A stretch of DNA of 64,000 nt from Selenomonas ruminantium AC2024 (GCF_000687995.1 NZ_JIAC01000001.1:186001-250000); one strand, 5' to 3'; positions 33,518 to 43,296 are shown, counted from the stretch's first letter. Notes: generated by a model not told the origin, from the letters alone. Program-made: numbers and translations.

Positions 33518-34855
33518 TTATTTATGATTTTTCCGAAACGTCCTTCTCGTCCAGAAGAACGCAATGGCAAGCGGGATGCACGAGCCTGCCCAGGCCATGG
33601 GGTTGGCGACGCAGGCGCCGAAGTAGCCCCAGATTTCGCAGAGGAAAATCGCGGCGCCGGCGCGCATGAGTAGTTCCATAACGCCTGCAATGGTGGGCAC
33701 GACGCTCTGGCCAAGGCCCTGCAGGGTATAGCGGAAGATAAAGAGTAACGCGAGTATCCAGTAGTTCACGCCGTTGACAATAAGGTACATATGCCCCATG
33801 TCCACAACTTCCTGCTGGCCCTCACCGACAAAGAGCTCCATGATGAACGGCCCGGAGGTAATCAGCACCACAGCCGCGAGAATACTGAAGCCCACGGACA
33901 TATAACTGCATTTTTTCACGCCCTCGGCGATGCGGTCGTATTTCTGCGCGCCGTAGTTCTGCGCGGTATAAGCCGCCATAGCAAGGCCGAAGGACATCAT
34001 GGGCATCAGCGCGATGGAATCGACTTTCTGCGCCGCCGCATAGGCCGCAACAGCCGTCGGGCCGAGGTTGTTCAGCGCCACCTGCAGGATAACCGCGCCG
34101 ATGGCAATAATCGAGGACTGAAAGCCCATGGGCAGGCCGAGTTTCAAATGCGCCTTTAAGACCTGTCCGTTCATCTGCCAGTCCGCGCGATGTGTGCGGA
34201 GCACCGGCACTTTTTTGCAAATGTAAATGTAGCAAATCACATTGCCCAAAAACTGCGCCACGATGGTCGCAAGCGCCGCACCGGGAATGCCCCAGCCCAA
34301 GACGAGAATGGCCACTGGCTCCAAAATGATGTTGATGATGAGAGCGGTCGCCAGAATCACCGTCGGCATACGGCTGTCACCGAGCGCCCGCAACAGGTTT
34401 GTCTGGGTCTGCAGGCAGACGAACATCACAATCCCGCCGAACACGATGCTGATGAAGGAGTACGCCCCCTCCAAAATCTCCGGCGGCGTCTGCATCCAGA
34501 TTAAGAGCTGGCGGCACAGCGACACCCCCACAACCGTCAGCACCACGGCCTCCAAAAAGGAGAGCACGGCACAGGTTGCCGCACTCTGCCGCACTCCGGC
34601 GTAATCTTTGGCGCCGTATCGCTGGCCCGTGTAAATGGTAATCCCCGTAGAAAAACCAATCACAAAGCCGAGCATGAGGAACATCAAACTGCCCGTACAG
34701 CCCACGGCCGCCAGCGCCTCAACGCCCAAAAAGCGGCCCACAATCAAGGTGTCCACAAAGGCATAGAGCTGCTGAAAGATGTTCCCCGCAATCAGCGGCA
34801 GGGTAAACATCAGAATCAGCCTTGCCGGACTTCCTTCTGTTAAGTTTTTTGTCAT
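33518..34855 (-). CDS. MATE family efflux transporter
   Basis: A cation-coupled multidrug or metabolite exporter of 445 residues with twelve predicted membrane segments. The N-terminal family start is LTEGSPARLILMFTLPLIAGNIFQQLYAFVDTLIVGRFLG, seen at residues 5-45. GSLMFLMLGFVIGFSTG and a repeat of the fold in the second half (LGLPMGFQSSIIAIG, near 240) also match. Its start overlaps the ydcF-like gene by 4 bases (ATGA), so the two are co-translated. The substrate is unknown. Confidence 0.93.
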   Translation of the reverse strand: MTKNLTEGSPARLILMFTLPLIAGNIFQQLYAFVDTLIVGRFLGVEALAAVGCTGSLMFLMLGFVIGFSTGITIYTGQRYGAKDYAGVRQSAATCAVLSFLEAVVLTVVGVSLCRQLLIWMQTPPEILEGAYSFISIVFGGIVMFVCLQTQTNLLRALGDSRMPTVILATALIINIILEPVAILVLGWGIPGAALATIVAQFLGNVICYIYICKKVPVLRTHRADWQMNGQVLKAHLKLGLPMGFQSSIIAIGAVILQVALNNLGPTAVAAYAAAQKVDSIALMPMMSFGLAMAAYTAQNYGAQKYDRIAEGVKKCSYMSVGFSILAAVVLITSGPFIMELFVGEGQQEVVDMGHMYLIVNGVNYWILALLFIFRYTLQGLGQSVVPTIAGVMELLMRAGAAIFLCEIWGYFGACVANPMAWAGSCIPLAIAFFWTRRTFRKNHK

Positions 34856-35607
34856 TCAAGATACCTCGTAACCAAAGCCCGCAGAACCTCCTGCATCACC
34901 GTCACATTGTCATCCAGTGCACCGATGCTGGGCTTCAATTTATTATAATGGAAATCATGGCGCGGATTTACACGGTAATCGGCCGGATAAGCCACCACCT
35001 CCACGCCGTTTTTCGCAAAGTTCAGCACGGAACGGCGCATATGGAAGGCCGACGTCACGAGAATCGGCTTCGTAAGCCCCCGCTCCTTCATAAGCTCCGT
35101 GGAAAATTTCGCGTTCTGTGTGGTGTTGACGCTCTTTCCCTCCACAATGATTTTGTCTTCAGGCACGCCCAAATCCATGAGAATACGCTTGGCAATGACA
35201 GCCTCCGGGCCGCTGTCGCTATAGACCTGCCCGCCCGAGAGAATGATGGGCACGTCAAGTTTCCGCTGCAGGCGCACCGCCGTCAGCAGACGGTTGGCCG
35301 GAGCAGAGCACAGGGTTCCCGCCCCGCTCACATCCGGCGTATCGGGGAAGGCCCCGCCCCCGAGCATAATCACGCAGTCCCCCTGTGGATTTTCCGGCGG
35401 CGGATAGGCCGACTCCAACGCCCCCATGACCCGCTCGGATACCAGATTGGTACACAGAAGGTAAAACACAAACACCAAAGCCGCAAGCATACCCGCCAGC
35501 CTCTTTTCCTGTTTCTTGTACAACCGCCAGGCGACAAACCACAACGCAAGAAAGAAAATCCCCGGCGGCAGCACCCACGCGGCACCGAATTTTAATAAGT
35601 AGACCAT
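34852..35607 (-). CDS. YdcF family protein (DUF218)
   Basis: Membrane-associated DUF218/YdcF protein of 251 residues. Two N-terminal hydrophobic segments (about 8-27 and 38-58) precede the DUF218 domain, with CVIMLGGGAF near 78, PIILSGGQVYSD near 117, the Glu-rich ENSKNTTQNA-like region at about 155-165 (here VEGKSVNTTQNAKFS) and ILVTSAFHMRRS near 187. Related proteins (ElyC, SanA) act in envelope assembly. The ribosome site is weak. It is first in a two-gene unit with MATE. Confidence 0.88.
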   Translation of the reverse strand: MVYLLKFGAAWVLPPGIFFLALWFVAWRLYKKQEKRLAGMLAALVFVFYLLCTNLVSERVMGALESAYPPPENPQGDCVIMLGGGAFPDTPDVSGAGTLCSAPANRLLTAVRLQRKLDVPIILSGGQVYSDSGPEAVIAKRILMDLGVPEDKIIVEGKSVNTTQNAKFSTELMKERGLTKPILVTSAFHMRRSVLNFAKNGVEVVAYPADYRVNPRHDFHYNKLKPSIGALDDNVTVMQEVLRALVTRYLE

Positions 35608-35686
35608 TTTCTTAATTTATCCTTCATGATATAATGATTACAGACAGTTGATGAGCCGGCTTTCCCCGTTCGGGGAGGTGAGAGCC

Positions 35687-35764
35687 ATGACGCTATATGA
35701 AAAGCTTTCGTTGTTCATTGCATTTCTGACGCTGATTGTCTCAACCCTTGGATTGTTAAAGTAA
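35687..35764 (+). CDS. Holin-like type I toxin micropeptide (25 aa)
   Basis: Begins MTLYEKLSLFIAFLTLIV and ends LGLLK. This is the pattern of the small holin-like (Hol-Tox) peptides of type I toxin-antitoxin loci: short N-terminus with YE-LSL, one membrane helix, C-terminal Lys. GGGGAGGTGAGAG lies directly upstream. The GC-rich inverted repeats GCCGCCCATGCGGC and CGGCGACC that follow (35778-35805) are typical of the downstream region where an antisense RNA would act. Confidence 0.75.
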   Translation: MTLYEKLSLFIAFLTLIVSTLGLLK

Positions 35765-35903
35765 TTTAGCATGAAAAAAGCCGCCCATGCGGCACACGGC
35801 GACCTTTCTCCAAACAAACTATTCAATAAAGCAGGGAGAGTCGACGTTACCACACATCAACTGTCCTTTTTGTTATTTCCAATTATACATCATTACTTTT
35901 TTT

Positions 35904-37220
35904 TTAGCAAGTTTTCCCCGCGCTCAAAAGCGAATTAATATACTGCTGAGCCGCCCGCCCGGACAGGCCGGAATGGCTCATTTCCCACTTGACGGCACCC
36001 GCCCGCAGTTCTTCGGTGGAAAGTGTTATCTCGGGGTGGCGGGCCGCCAGTTTTTCCACAATCGTGAAGTATTCCTTCTGATTGGGCTTGAAGTAACCGA
36101 TGGACAGGCCGAAGCGGTCAGCCAACGAGAGTTTTTCCTGCACGGTATCGTTCTGATGCAAATCCGGGTCGATGAAGTCAGGGCGGTCATCCACCCGTTC
36201 CTTAATCAGATGGCGGCGGTTGCTCGTGGCATAAATCAGGATGTTGTCGGGCTTGACCTCAAGCCCGCCCTCGATAACGGCCTTGAGGTATTTGTACTCG
36301 ATTTCAAATTCCTCGAAGGACAAATCATCCATATAGATGATGAATTTGTAATTGCGGTTCTTGATGCGGGCGATAATGCGCTGCAGGTACTTGAACTCAT
36401 GCTTGTAGACCTCAATCATGCGCAGGCCCTGGTCGTAGTATTCGTTGAGAATCGCCTTGATGCTCGTGCTTTTCCCCGTACCCGCATCCCCGTAGAGCAG
36501 GACATTATTGGCCTTGCGCCCCTGCACAAAAGCCTCGGTGTTGGCGGCCAGCCGCGCCTTCTGGCTCTCATAGCCCACGATATCGGTCAGTCGGATGTCC
36601 CCCGTGGTCGTAATGGGTTCCAGCAAATTTCCCGTCTCCTCGATTTCCGGCGACACGCGGAAGGCCTTGTTGAGGCCGAGCATGCCCACGCCGTACTTGG
36701 CATAAAAATCCGTTACGTTCTTGTACATGGCGGCGGCATCTTTGGCCCCGTCAATGGCGGCGGTGAGCTCGCGCACCTTATCGCTGACGCTCTTGTTGTA
36801 AATCTGCGCGGGCTTGGCCACGGCCCGGTAATTGCTCAGGATGGAGAAGCACCGCACCCCCAGCGCCTTTTCCCAGGGAGCGAAGTCATAATCCCAGAGG
36901 GCCTTGAAAATGGCCATATCATTTTCCGCAAAAACCTGCACACTGCCTGCACTGCTGCCGCGCTTTTCGCAGACCAAGGTAAAGGGCGCCTCTACAGTCG
37001 CGAGCAGAAAGGCCAGATAGGAATGCCAAAGGTTGCCGTCAAAGCCATAGCGGGTGGCGATGTCCAGCAGGCGGTTGACCTCCCCGAGCACGCCATTTAC
37101 CAGCGCCGTCTTATCCCCTTCGTCTCCGTCTTTTATGCGCCGTCCGAGTTCTGCCAGCCGTACCAGAATGCTCTCCTGGGGCTGGCGGTAAATAATCAGT
37201 CCTGCAGTCAATTTATCCAT
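35904..37220 (-). CDS. DUF815 family P-loop ATPase
   Basis: Predicted AAA-type ATPase of 438 residues (DUF815). An N-terminal helical domain is followed by Walker [10 protein letters not shown] near 215, Walker [16 protein letters not shown] near 270, sensor-like TSNRRHLI near 308 and the arginine region [17 protein letters not shown] near 320-345. It is probably cytoplasmic. The role in the cell is not established for the family. GGAGG lies 6 bases before the start. It is monocistronic. Confidence 0.88.
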   Translation of the reverse strand: MDKLTAGLIIYRQPQESILVRLAELGRRIKDGDEGDKTALVNGVLGEVNRLLDIATRYGFDGNLWHSYLAFLLATVEAPFTLVCEKRGSSAGSVQVFAENDMAIFKALWDYDFAPWEKALGVRCFSILSNYRAVAKPAQIYNKSVSDKVRELTAAIDGAKDAAAMYKNVTDFYAKYGVGMLGLNKAFRVSPEIEETGNLLEPITTTGDIRLTDIVGYESQKARLAANTEAFVQGRKANNVLLYGDAGTGKSTSIKAILNEYYDQGLRMIEVYKHEFKYLQRIIARIKNRNYKFIIYMDDLSFEEFEIEYKYLKAVIEGGLEVKPDNILIYATSNRRHLIKERVDDRPDFIDPDLHQNDTVQEKLSLADRFGLSIGYFKPNQKEYFTIVEKLAARHPEITLSTEELRAGAVKWEMSHSGLSGRAAQQYINSLLSAGKTC

Positions 37221-37310
37221 AGAACTTCCTCCCCAAAGCCGCCATCACTGTAAATTATGTCCTTCTCATTTTAACACAGGTACACTGCAATGCAAAGAGG
37301 GCAGAAAAAA

Positions 37311-37334
37311 ACCGCTGCATATTCATGCAACGGT
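37311..37334 (-). terminator. Terminator after flagellin
   Basis: Stem ACCGCTGCAT/ATGCAACGGT with a small bulge, followed by a T run on the minus strand. Confidence 0.75.
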
Positions 37335-37350
37335 AAAAATCGCCTTTGGC

Positions 37351-38220
37351 TTAGGACAGCATGTTGAATGCTGCACCGCGGCTGTGATTGTTGATTGCCC
37401 CCAGCATCTGCTGGCTGAGGTTTTGCATGCCCTGTTTCACCGCCCACAGAGCCGCCTGGCTCTGGGTCTTAGCACTGGCATTGGTCACGGATTCTGCGGC
37501 AATATCCGCATCATCGCTGACCGACAGGGAGGCCTGAAGGTTTTCCTCCATCGTGGTATAGTTGGCGGACTGATACTCCATCCCCTGCTGAGCCGCACCG
37601 ATGGTAGTGGCTTCGTCGAGCGCCTTGTTGAGCGCCGCATCCACCGTGTCGAGAGCCTGCGAGAGGCCGGACACGGAACCATTGGCTTCCTGCAGGTTAA
37701 TCGTGCTGTTGCCCTGGCTGTCCGTCAGGCCGAGGCCCTTCGTACTCATGTCGCCGAGAGAAACATTTTCATAACCGTCGATACCTGCCACCGTCACCGT
37801 CTGGCTGCCATCCAGCAAATTCATGCCGTTGTAGGTCACCTGTGCGTTGGAATTAATCTGGGACAGGGTCTGGTTGACGCTTTCCTGCAGAGCAGCCACA
37901 TCAGTCTTCCCATTGGTACCATTTGCGGCATTAATCAGCGTTTCCCGTAAAGATGACAGGGAGCTTATCGTATTGCTCACTGCGCCCCCAGCGACGTTAA
38001 GCATGGAGTTGGCCGTCTGGGTGTTGGCATTGGACTGGCGTACGCCGCCCAAGTTGTACTGCATCTTTTGCGCGATGGCATAATCGGAGGCACCATTGGC
38101 CGCACTAGGCCGCTTGGAACCCGTGGCAATCCGCTGAATGCTCTGGGACTGCACGGAATGGGCACGATTCAGCTGATTCAAAGAACTGTTCAGCCCGTTC
38201 ATCACACTGCCGATACTCAT
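37351..38220 (-). CDS. Flagellin
   Basis: Filament protein of about 289 residues. The N-terminal D0/D1 helices (SLNQLNRAHSVQSQSIQRIATGSKRPSAANGASDYAIA region, first 45 residues) and the C-terminal helix (SQAALWAVKQGMQNLSQQMLG) are both present. The central domain is short, so this is a small or minor flagellin. ATG at 38220 is preferred (AGGAG 8 bases upstream); an ATG at 38226 is too close to it. No other flagellar gene is adjacent, so it is probably an extra flagellin locus. Confidence 0.92.
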   Translation of the reverse strand: MSIGSVMNGLNSSLNQLNRAHSVQSQSIQRIATGSKRPSAANGASDYAIAQKMQYNLGGVRQSNANTQTANSMLNVAGGAVSNTISSLSSLRETLINAANGTNGKTDVAALQESVNQTLSQINSNAQVTYNGMNLLDGSQTVTVAGIDGYENVSLGDMSTKGLGLTDSQGNSTINLQEANGSVSGLSQALDTVDAALNKALDEATTIGAAQQGMEYQSANYTTMEENLQASLSVSDDADIAAESVTNASAKTQSQAALWAVKQGMQNLSQQMLGAINNHSRGAAFNMLS

Positions 38221-38443
38221 AAACATCTCTCCTTTCCTGTAAATTTTTTAGGATTTTGAGGAAAAATCCCGTTTCCTTACTGCGATTCGTTCATCTTAAA
38301 AACAGATACACTACTATAATTCTATTATACCCCCGATAATCATTGGACGCAATAAAAAAAACAGAAAAGCCAAGGGCAGGATATCCCTCTGTCCTTGGCG
38401 AAGATATGCAACATTATCAAGTTTTTTCGTCTGAGGTGACCTT

Positions 38444-39598
38444 ATGAAAAAAACAACCTATTGGGCCAAGAATGATTTATCCTTGTTATTCCTGCTGTCC
38501 ATCTTCATGAACGGCTTTGAAACGGGTGGGTATCAGGCCTGCCTTTTATACGTGGGACAGGAGTATGACCTGTCCATTGGCCAGCAGGGCATGCTGGCTG
38601 CCGTCCAGCTTTTTGCCACCATGATTGCGCCCCTGCTCTTGGGCGCTTTGGCCGACAAAATCGGCAAGAAAATCATGCTGGTCATCTTCACGGCCTGCCG
38701 GGCCTTGTCGGCAGGTCTCATCCTGCTGGCCACAAGTTCCCTGATTTTTGCCGCCGGGATTTTCGTACTGGGCTTTGCCTGCAGCATCGTGCAGTATGTG
38801 GCCATCGCGGGCATGCAGGACGCCTATCCCTTGACCCGCAACCGCCGCATGGGCTACATCACGGCCATGTTTGCACTGGGCGCCGTCATTGCACCGCTGG
38901 TGGTAGGACTGACGCTGACGACACCATGGGGCTGGCGCTCCTTCTTCGTGCTCAGCGCCCTCATCTTCCTCGTCCTGACCTTCTGTCTGGTTAAGACCGA
39001 CTTTGCCCCGCGCGAGGAATCCTCCCCCAGCGAACTTGCCCAGGTCGAAGGTGGCATGTATCTCAAAGGCGTGGCGCTCCTCTGCACCATCATGTTTATC
39101 TATGTGGGCGTGGAAAACGGCTTCTGCTTCTTCCTGAACAGCTTTATGGCGGACACGCTGAATTCCTCCCGCGGCTATCTGGCCTTGTCCCTGTTCTGGC
39201 TGGCCATGATTCCCTCAAGATTTCTCTGCGGCCTCTTTGCCCAGCACCGCAGCCGCCTTATCTACATCGCCCCGCTGGGGGCAGCCTTGATGCTGGCTCT
39301 GCTGACTTCCCTGACACAGGAAATCCTCGTCTTTGCCGCCGTATTCGTCTTTGGCTTCTTCTGCGGTGGCGTCTATCCCAATGTGCTGACCTACGTGGCG
39401 GATTTCGCCGGTGGCCGCACCGCCACCGTTACCGCCGCCATCACCGTAGCCACAGGTATCGGCGCGACCGTAATCTCCGCCTCCTTCGGCTTCCTCCACG
39501 AACAGTTCGGCTTTAACGGCGCCTTCCTCGTGCTGGCCGCTCTGCTGGGGGTGGATATCTTAATCGCCGCTATGGTGCCACGGCTGCAGCGGCATTAA
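38444..39598 (+). CDS. MFS transporter
   Basis: Major facilitator of 384 residues with about twelve membrane segments. The cytoplasmic loop between helices 2 and 3 carries ALADKIGKKIML (about 65-76), the MFS signature. A long hydrophilic central loop (about 180-205) and the second half start with GVALLCTIMFIYVGVENG. GAGGTG lies upstream of ATG. The substrate is unknown. It is convergent with the S41 peptidase gene and shares a bidirectional terminator with it. Confidence 0.92.
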   Translation: MKKTTYWAKNDLSLLFLLSIFMNGFETGGYQACLLYVGQEYDLSIGQQGMLAAVQLFATMIAPLLLGALADKIGKKIMLVIFTACRALSAGLILLATSSLIFAAGIFVLGFACSIVQYVAIAGMQDAYPLTRNRRMGYITAMFALGAVIAPLVVGLTLTTPWGWRSFFVLSALIFLVLTFCLVKTDFAPREESSPSELAQVEGGMYLKGVALLCTIMFIYVGVENGFCFFLNSFMADTLNSSRGYLALSLFWLAMIPSRFLCGLFAQHRSRLIYIAPLGAALMLALLTSLTQEILVFAAVFVFGFFCGGVYPNVLTYVADFAGGRTATVTAAITVATGIGATVISASFGFLHEQFGFNGAFLVLAALLGVDILIAAMVPRLQRH

Positions 39599-39602
39599 CC
39601 CC

Positions 39603-39680
39603 ATAATGAAAGCAAACGCCCGGAACAGCTGGTGATTTTTCACAACAAAACCAGCCGCCCCGGGCTTTTTGCTTCATTAT
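39603..39680. terminator. Bidirectional terminator between MFS and S41 peptidase genes
   Basis: ATAATGAAGC-type outer arms and CCCGG/CCGGG inner pairs with T runs on both strands. It separates the convergent genes. Confidence 0.8.
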
Positions 39681-39681
39681 G

Positions 39682-41709
39682 TTATTGCTTGCTCAGCCAT
39701 TCGGCAATGGCTTTATAGTTGAAATACAATTTGTCCGCCATATCCCCGAACGGATGATTTACCTTCACCGCATGTTCATCGCTGATGAATTTGCCGTTCG
39801 TCATCCGGCCGAGCTTGTTCCAACCGGACATTCTGGCCACATGGCCGTAAGCATCCAGGAACGGCGCTACAGCACAGTCGCCGCCGCCCGGCTGCTCGCC
39901 GATAATCTTGGCCAGACCATCCACCTGCGCAAAGAACGGCAGGGCGTTGCCGCAGGAATAGGAAAAGCCGCTGGTCAGAATGTAGAAATCATACTGGCCG
40001 CCGAAGCCGTCACGGGCATCGAATTTGCCATCCAGATTCGTATCCACATGATACCACTCGGAGCAGTAATTCTGATTCAATGTGTGCTTATAGGTCAGGT
40101 TCACTTCCCCATCCGGAGACAGGAAGCCGAGCACCGCCGTCAGCGCCCCTACTGCGCCGCCACCATTGTTGGACAGGTCGATGACCACCTTTTTCACCTT
40201 GGGCGCCTTCTTTATCTTGGCAAAGGCATCATAGAACAGGCCGAAAGTGCTGTAATTATACACGTTCTCATTGGGCAGACGGTAATAGTAGGACGCCTCC
40301 TTATAGCTTTCCGCAAAGCTCTCAAAGTAAATAAAGGCCGTATCCCCGATGATTTCCACCCGGGAGTTGCCGAAATCCGCCGGCTTGAGCGATTCTATCC
40401 GTTCTTTCGTGGTAAACAGACGATTTGTGTCCTCGCTCTGCCGCCTTTCCACAGTTCTGTCCAGCTTGATGTTCTCCTCTTTCGTGCCTCTGACCTTCAT
40501 ATAGCCCTGTGCCTGTTCCAGCCATTTTTTGTAAGGCTTGCCGCTGTCATCCCGGAAAATATAGGTCAAAATGACGGGATTGAGCTTCAGCTCCTTGCAG
40601 ACCGCTTCATACTGCTTATAAGTGCCCGTTTCCCCATTTAGGAATTTCACGCCCTTATCGGCCAGCTTGTAGGTGATTTTCTGCAAAGCCTTCATGGTCG
40701 GCTCCATGCCGCCGTATTCGGTGATGACCTTGGCGGTATTGATGTAAGAGCCGGTATCGAAAACGCTGTGCCCCAGCATCACGACATCATGGCCGCTGTC
40801 AAAGAGCTTGTAGACCACCTTGGTAAACGCCTCTGAATTGCGCTCGGCATCCGTGGACAAGAGTTCCTCCTTCAATCCGTTCTGCGCAAAGTATTTGTCA
40901 AAGCTCTCAATCCCCTTTTCCTGTTTATGACCGTAGTAGAGGTCAAACAGCAGGCAGGTCGTCCCATAAGCATAGTGGGCATAAGCAGGCGGAATCTCCT
41001 TTTCCTTGGCGAATTTCCCGGAATAATAAGCGGTAGAATAAGGATTCAGCTTGATGTTGGGATTCATGTTATGCCCATAAATATGGCCGATGGGCTCGTC
41101 GATATCGTAAAAATGATTCCCATTAAAGGAAAAACGGGCCGCACCGCAGGGCATGGCAAAGACATTCTGCAATACCGCAAAAGGCAGCAGCATCTGCCCA
41201 TTATAGGAAGTCATGGCCAGGCCATAGTTTTTAAGGTTGACCGTAAAGCCAACATCTTTCGTTTCGCTGGAAGGATTTTTCCTGGATACGGCCTGCGCAT
41301 TGAATTCATCCGGCATCAGAATGCCGTTAGGCAGGGCCCGCTCCCCATAGGAGCCAAAGAACGCATCCCAACTGTCACTGTCGATGGTTCCCTGCGTCGC
41401 ATCAAACTTCACGCTGGCACCATTGCGCACAACCTTGAGCACCTGTCCGCCGTCCTCCATTTGAAACTCTGCTTTGCCACCGTATAACAGCGATAAATAC
41501 TGCTGGGCAGAAACATAGGGCACCGAGTCTTCCCCTTCCACATTGTAAACCCGCATCGTCCAATATTTGTCCAGCCGGGATTCGTATATCCGGGAGTCAA
41601 AAGACCCGGTTACCGCTGCTGCCTCGCCCAAAGCCGGCGCCCCGGACATGAGCAGCCAGCCTGTCAGCAGACCGCAGAGCATTTTTTTCGGCAGTTTTTT
41701 CCTGTACAT
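39682..41709 (-). CDS. S41 family peptidase, exported
   Basis: About 675 residues. A signal peptide (MYRKKLPKKMLCGLLTGWLL) is cleaved near LGEAAA. A large N-terminal region resembling copper-amine-oxidase-type or novel adaptor domains follows, then a tail-specific protease domain at about 440-660. The catalytic Ser appears to be in TSGFSYSCGNALP (about 595) after KVKKVVIDLSNNGGGA (about 530). The partner Lys position (IGEQPGGGD) carries Gln/Pro rather than an obvious Lys, so activity is uncertain. ATG 41709 has GGGAGG 9 bases upstream; the longer open frame is rejected. Confidence 0.85.
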   Translation of the reverse strand: MYRKKLPKKMLCGLLTGWLLMSGAPALGEAAAVTGSFDSRIYESRLDKYWTMRVYNVEGEDSVPYVSAQQYLSLLYGGKAEFQMEDGGQVLKVVRNGASVKFDATQGTIDSDSWDAFFGSYGERALPNGILMPDEFNAQAVSRKNPSSETKDVGFTVNLKNYGLAMTSYNGQMLLPFAVLQNVFAMPCGAARFSFNGNHFYDIDEPIGHIYGHNMNPNIKLNPYSTAYYSGKFAKEKEIPPAYAHYAYGTTCLLFDLYYGHKQEKGIESFDKYFAQNGLKEELLSTDAERNSEAFTKVVYKLFDSGHDVVMLGHSVFDTGSYINTAKVITEYGGMEPTMKALQKITYKLADKGVKFLNGETGTYKQYEAVCKELKLNPVILTYIFRDDSGKPYKKWLEQAQGYMKVRGTKEENIKLDRTVERRQSEDTNRLFTTKERIESLKPADFGNSRVEIIGDTAFIYFESFAESYKEASYYYRLPNENVYNYSTFGLFYDAFAKIKKAPKVKKVVIDLSNNGGGAVGALTAVLGFLSPDGEVNLTYKHTLNQNYCSEWYHVDTNLDGKFDARDGFGGQYDFYILTSGFSYSCGNALPFFAQVDGLAKIIGEQPGGGDCAVAPFLDAYGHVARMSGWNKLGRMTNGKFISDEHAVKVNHPFGDMADKLYFNYKAIAEWLSKQ

Positions 41710-41761
41710 CGTTCCGTCCTCCCATATTCCATAATCACATCGCAAGAATCTGCAAAAAATT

Positions 41762-41797
41762 ATCCCCACGGGAAAATTTCTTCTTCCGTGGGGATTT
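41762..41797. terminator. Hairpin upstream of the S41 peptidase gene
   Basis: Perfect 10-base arms ATCCCCACGG and CCGTGGGGAT with T runs. It could end read-through from the tRNA-Gln side. Confidence 0.7.
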
Positions 41798-41839
41798 TCC
41801 TGCTAAACTACCGAAAATACAGGATTCGGGGAACAAAAA

Positions 41840-41865
41840 AGCACTGCCGAAGCAGTGCTGTATCT
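41840..41865 (-). terminator. Terminator of tRNA-Gln
   Basis: Arms AGCACTGC/GCAGTGCT with a short TTCG-type loop, and six T on the minus strand. Confidence 0.75.
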
Positions 41866-41870
41866 TCATA

Positions 41871-41946
41871 TGGCAGGGGTAGCTGGACTCGAACCAACGC
41901 ATGCGGGATTCAGAGACCCGTGCCTTACCAACTTGGCGATACCCCT
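41871..41946 (-). tRNA. tRNA-Gln(CTG)
   Basis: Acceptor AGGGGTA/TACCCCT, anticodon loop CTCTGAA giving anticodon CTG, encoded CCA. The last base pair of the anticodon stem is a T-T mismatch; otherwise it is normal. Confidence 0.93.
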
Positions 41947-42029
41947 GTGTTTTCACGCTCTCGCGCTATCAACAATAAATATTATAGCGGGTGAGTTACT
42001 CACTGTCAAGAACTTTTTTAACTTTTTTA

Positions 42030-42215
42030 TCAGCGGACAGAAATCGCCCCTACAGGGCAGTCCTCGGCCACCTGCAGGGCATCATCCAATGCCGCTTCCG
42101 GCAGTTCCTGATAACCTTCCGCCAATCCGTCAGCCCCCATGCAGAAGCCTTCCGGACAAGCCCCTGCGCACATGCCGCAGGCCACACATAAATCTTTATC
42201 CACATAGCCTTTCAT
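42030..42215 (-). CDS. 4Fe-4S ferredoxin
   Basis: A 61-residue single-cluster ferredoxin. The four cluster ligands are in CVACGMCAGACP (about 10-21, Cys-x2-Cys-x2-Cys-x3-Cys type) together with the distant Cys in EDCPVGAI near 53. The start has GGGAGG upstream and lies 18 bases after the preceding gene, in the same direction, so co-transcription is likely. It serves as an electron carrier; the partner is unknown. Confidence 0.93.
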   Translation of the reverse strand: MKGYVDKDLCVACGMCAGACPEGFCMGADGLAEGYQELPEAALDDALQVAEDCPVGAISVR

Positions 42216-42233
42216 GGAAAACTTCCTCCCATC

Positions 42234-43148
42234 TCAAATCCGCACCTCAAAGCGCTGTTCTTCCTCTTTGAGTTTGGGCCGTGGCTTCAAGGGAGGTTTG
42301 GGCTTGGCTTTTTCCTTGGGCAAGTCTGCGGTAACCTGCTGACGGTAGGATTTGGCTGCCTGCGGCGGAGGGCTCGTGTTCACGGGAATGCGGCCTGCCT
42401 TCTGTAAGCGCTCTTTTGCTTCGGCCCTTGCCTGCCGCATCTCCGCCCGCAGGGCCGCGTCCTCGTCATGGGCGATTTTGGCCAGCACTTCATCCGGTGT
42501 AAGCCCCCTCAGGTCGGCAAACGTTTCCACCGCCTCACGATTGCGGGGAGCTTTGGCATTTTTCGCAGTCTTGCCGCCCTGCCCCGGCAAAGGCACAGGC
42601 GCCGCCGCGCCGTCAATATCCGCCAGACTCAACGTGCCAGGCTTCCCCTCCTTGCGGGCCAGAAGCGCGCGAATGCCGAACCAGACCACCACCGCCATAA
42701 AGACGAGCACCGCTCCCCAAAAGACGGCCCCGTGGGAGGCGAACTGACTCCAGCCGCTGCCCGGCGCATCCGCCTGCGTGCTCTGGGATGTCTGCGCCGC
42801 CTTGGCATCAGCCAAAGCCTGCTGACTGGGATTTTCCTGATTCAGACCATTCTGGGCGGGAATAACCTGCACCGAGCTTGCCTGATTCTCCTGCGAAGCG
42901 CCCCCGCTGGCATCCACAGGCTTGGCACTTTGGGCCGGCTTTTCCGGCTTGGACTGCGTAGTTTTGGAAAGAGCACCATTGCCCTGCGCCACCGACTGCC
43001 GCGCCTGGTCTTCGAGCTGCTCCTCCCCGGTCTGGTGCTTATCACGGGGCACATTCGTCTCCTGCGCCGTGCCCCCATCCTTCAACGTCACCCCCGGCAC
43101 AGACGGCGGCGTAGGCGGCACTGGTGCCGTCGGCGCTTTCACAGCCAT
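42234..43148 (-). CDS. Hypothetical proline-rich single-pass membrane protein
   Basis: A 304-residue protein. The N-terminal half (about 1-128) is Pro/Gln/Ser-rich and low complexity (APTAPVPPTPPSVPG). One membrane helix lies at about 135-160 (AVFWGAVLVFMAVVVWFGI), and then a basic, helical cytoplasmic half (RQARAEAKERLQKAG) ends in KPKPPLKPRPKLKEEEQRF. The layout is FliO-like, but no specific match is clear and no flagellar gene adjoins. It shares an operon with the ferredoxin gene. Confidence 0.65.
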   Translation of the reverse strand: MAVKAPTAPVPPTPPSVPGVTLKDGGTAQETNVPRDKHQTGEEQLEDQARQSVAQGNGALSKTTQSKPEKPAQSAKPVDASGGASQENQASSVQVIPAQNGLNQENPSQQALADAKAAQTSQSTQADAPGSGWSQFASHGAVFWGAVLVFMAVVVWFGIRALLARKEGKPGTLSLADIDGAAAPVPLPGQGGKTAKNAKAPRNREAVETFADLRGLTPDEVLAKIAHDEDAALRAEMRQARAEAKERLQKAGRIPVNTSPPPQAAKSYRQQVTADLPKEKAKPKPPLKPRPKLKEEEQRFEVRI

Positions 43149-43296
43149 AGATTCCCCTCCCCTCTGCTAAGTTTCTTTCTATATTATAGCTTATTTTGAG
43201 GTGGGGTGACACTAGATTTTTATTGATAGTGCGTACTTGGCGGCGAGGCTGGGGGAACTGCACGGTCAGCTATACCTTCGGGCTGAAAGACACGGC

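Noticed and set aside
33421-33714. Upstream extension of the phosphoglucomutase frame.
   Set aside because: It overlaps the end of the MATE gene in another frame, is rich in Pro/Ala/Ser, and the family N-terminus with a ribosome site begins at 33420.
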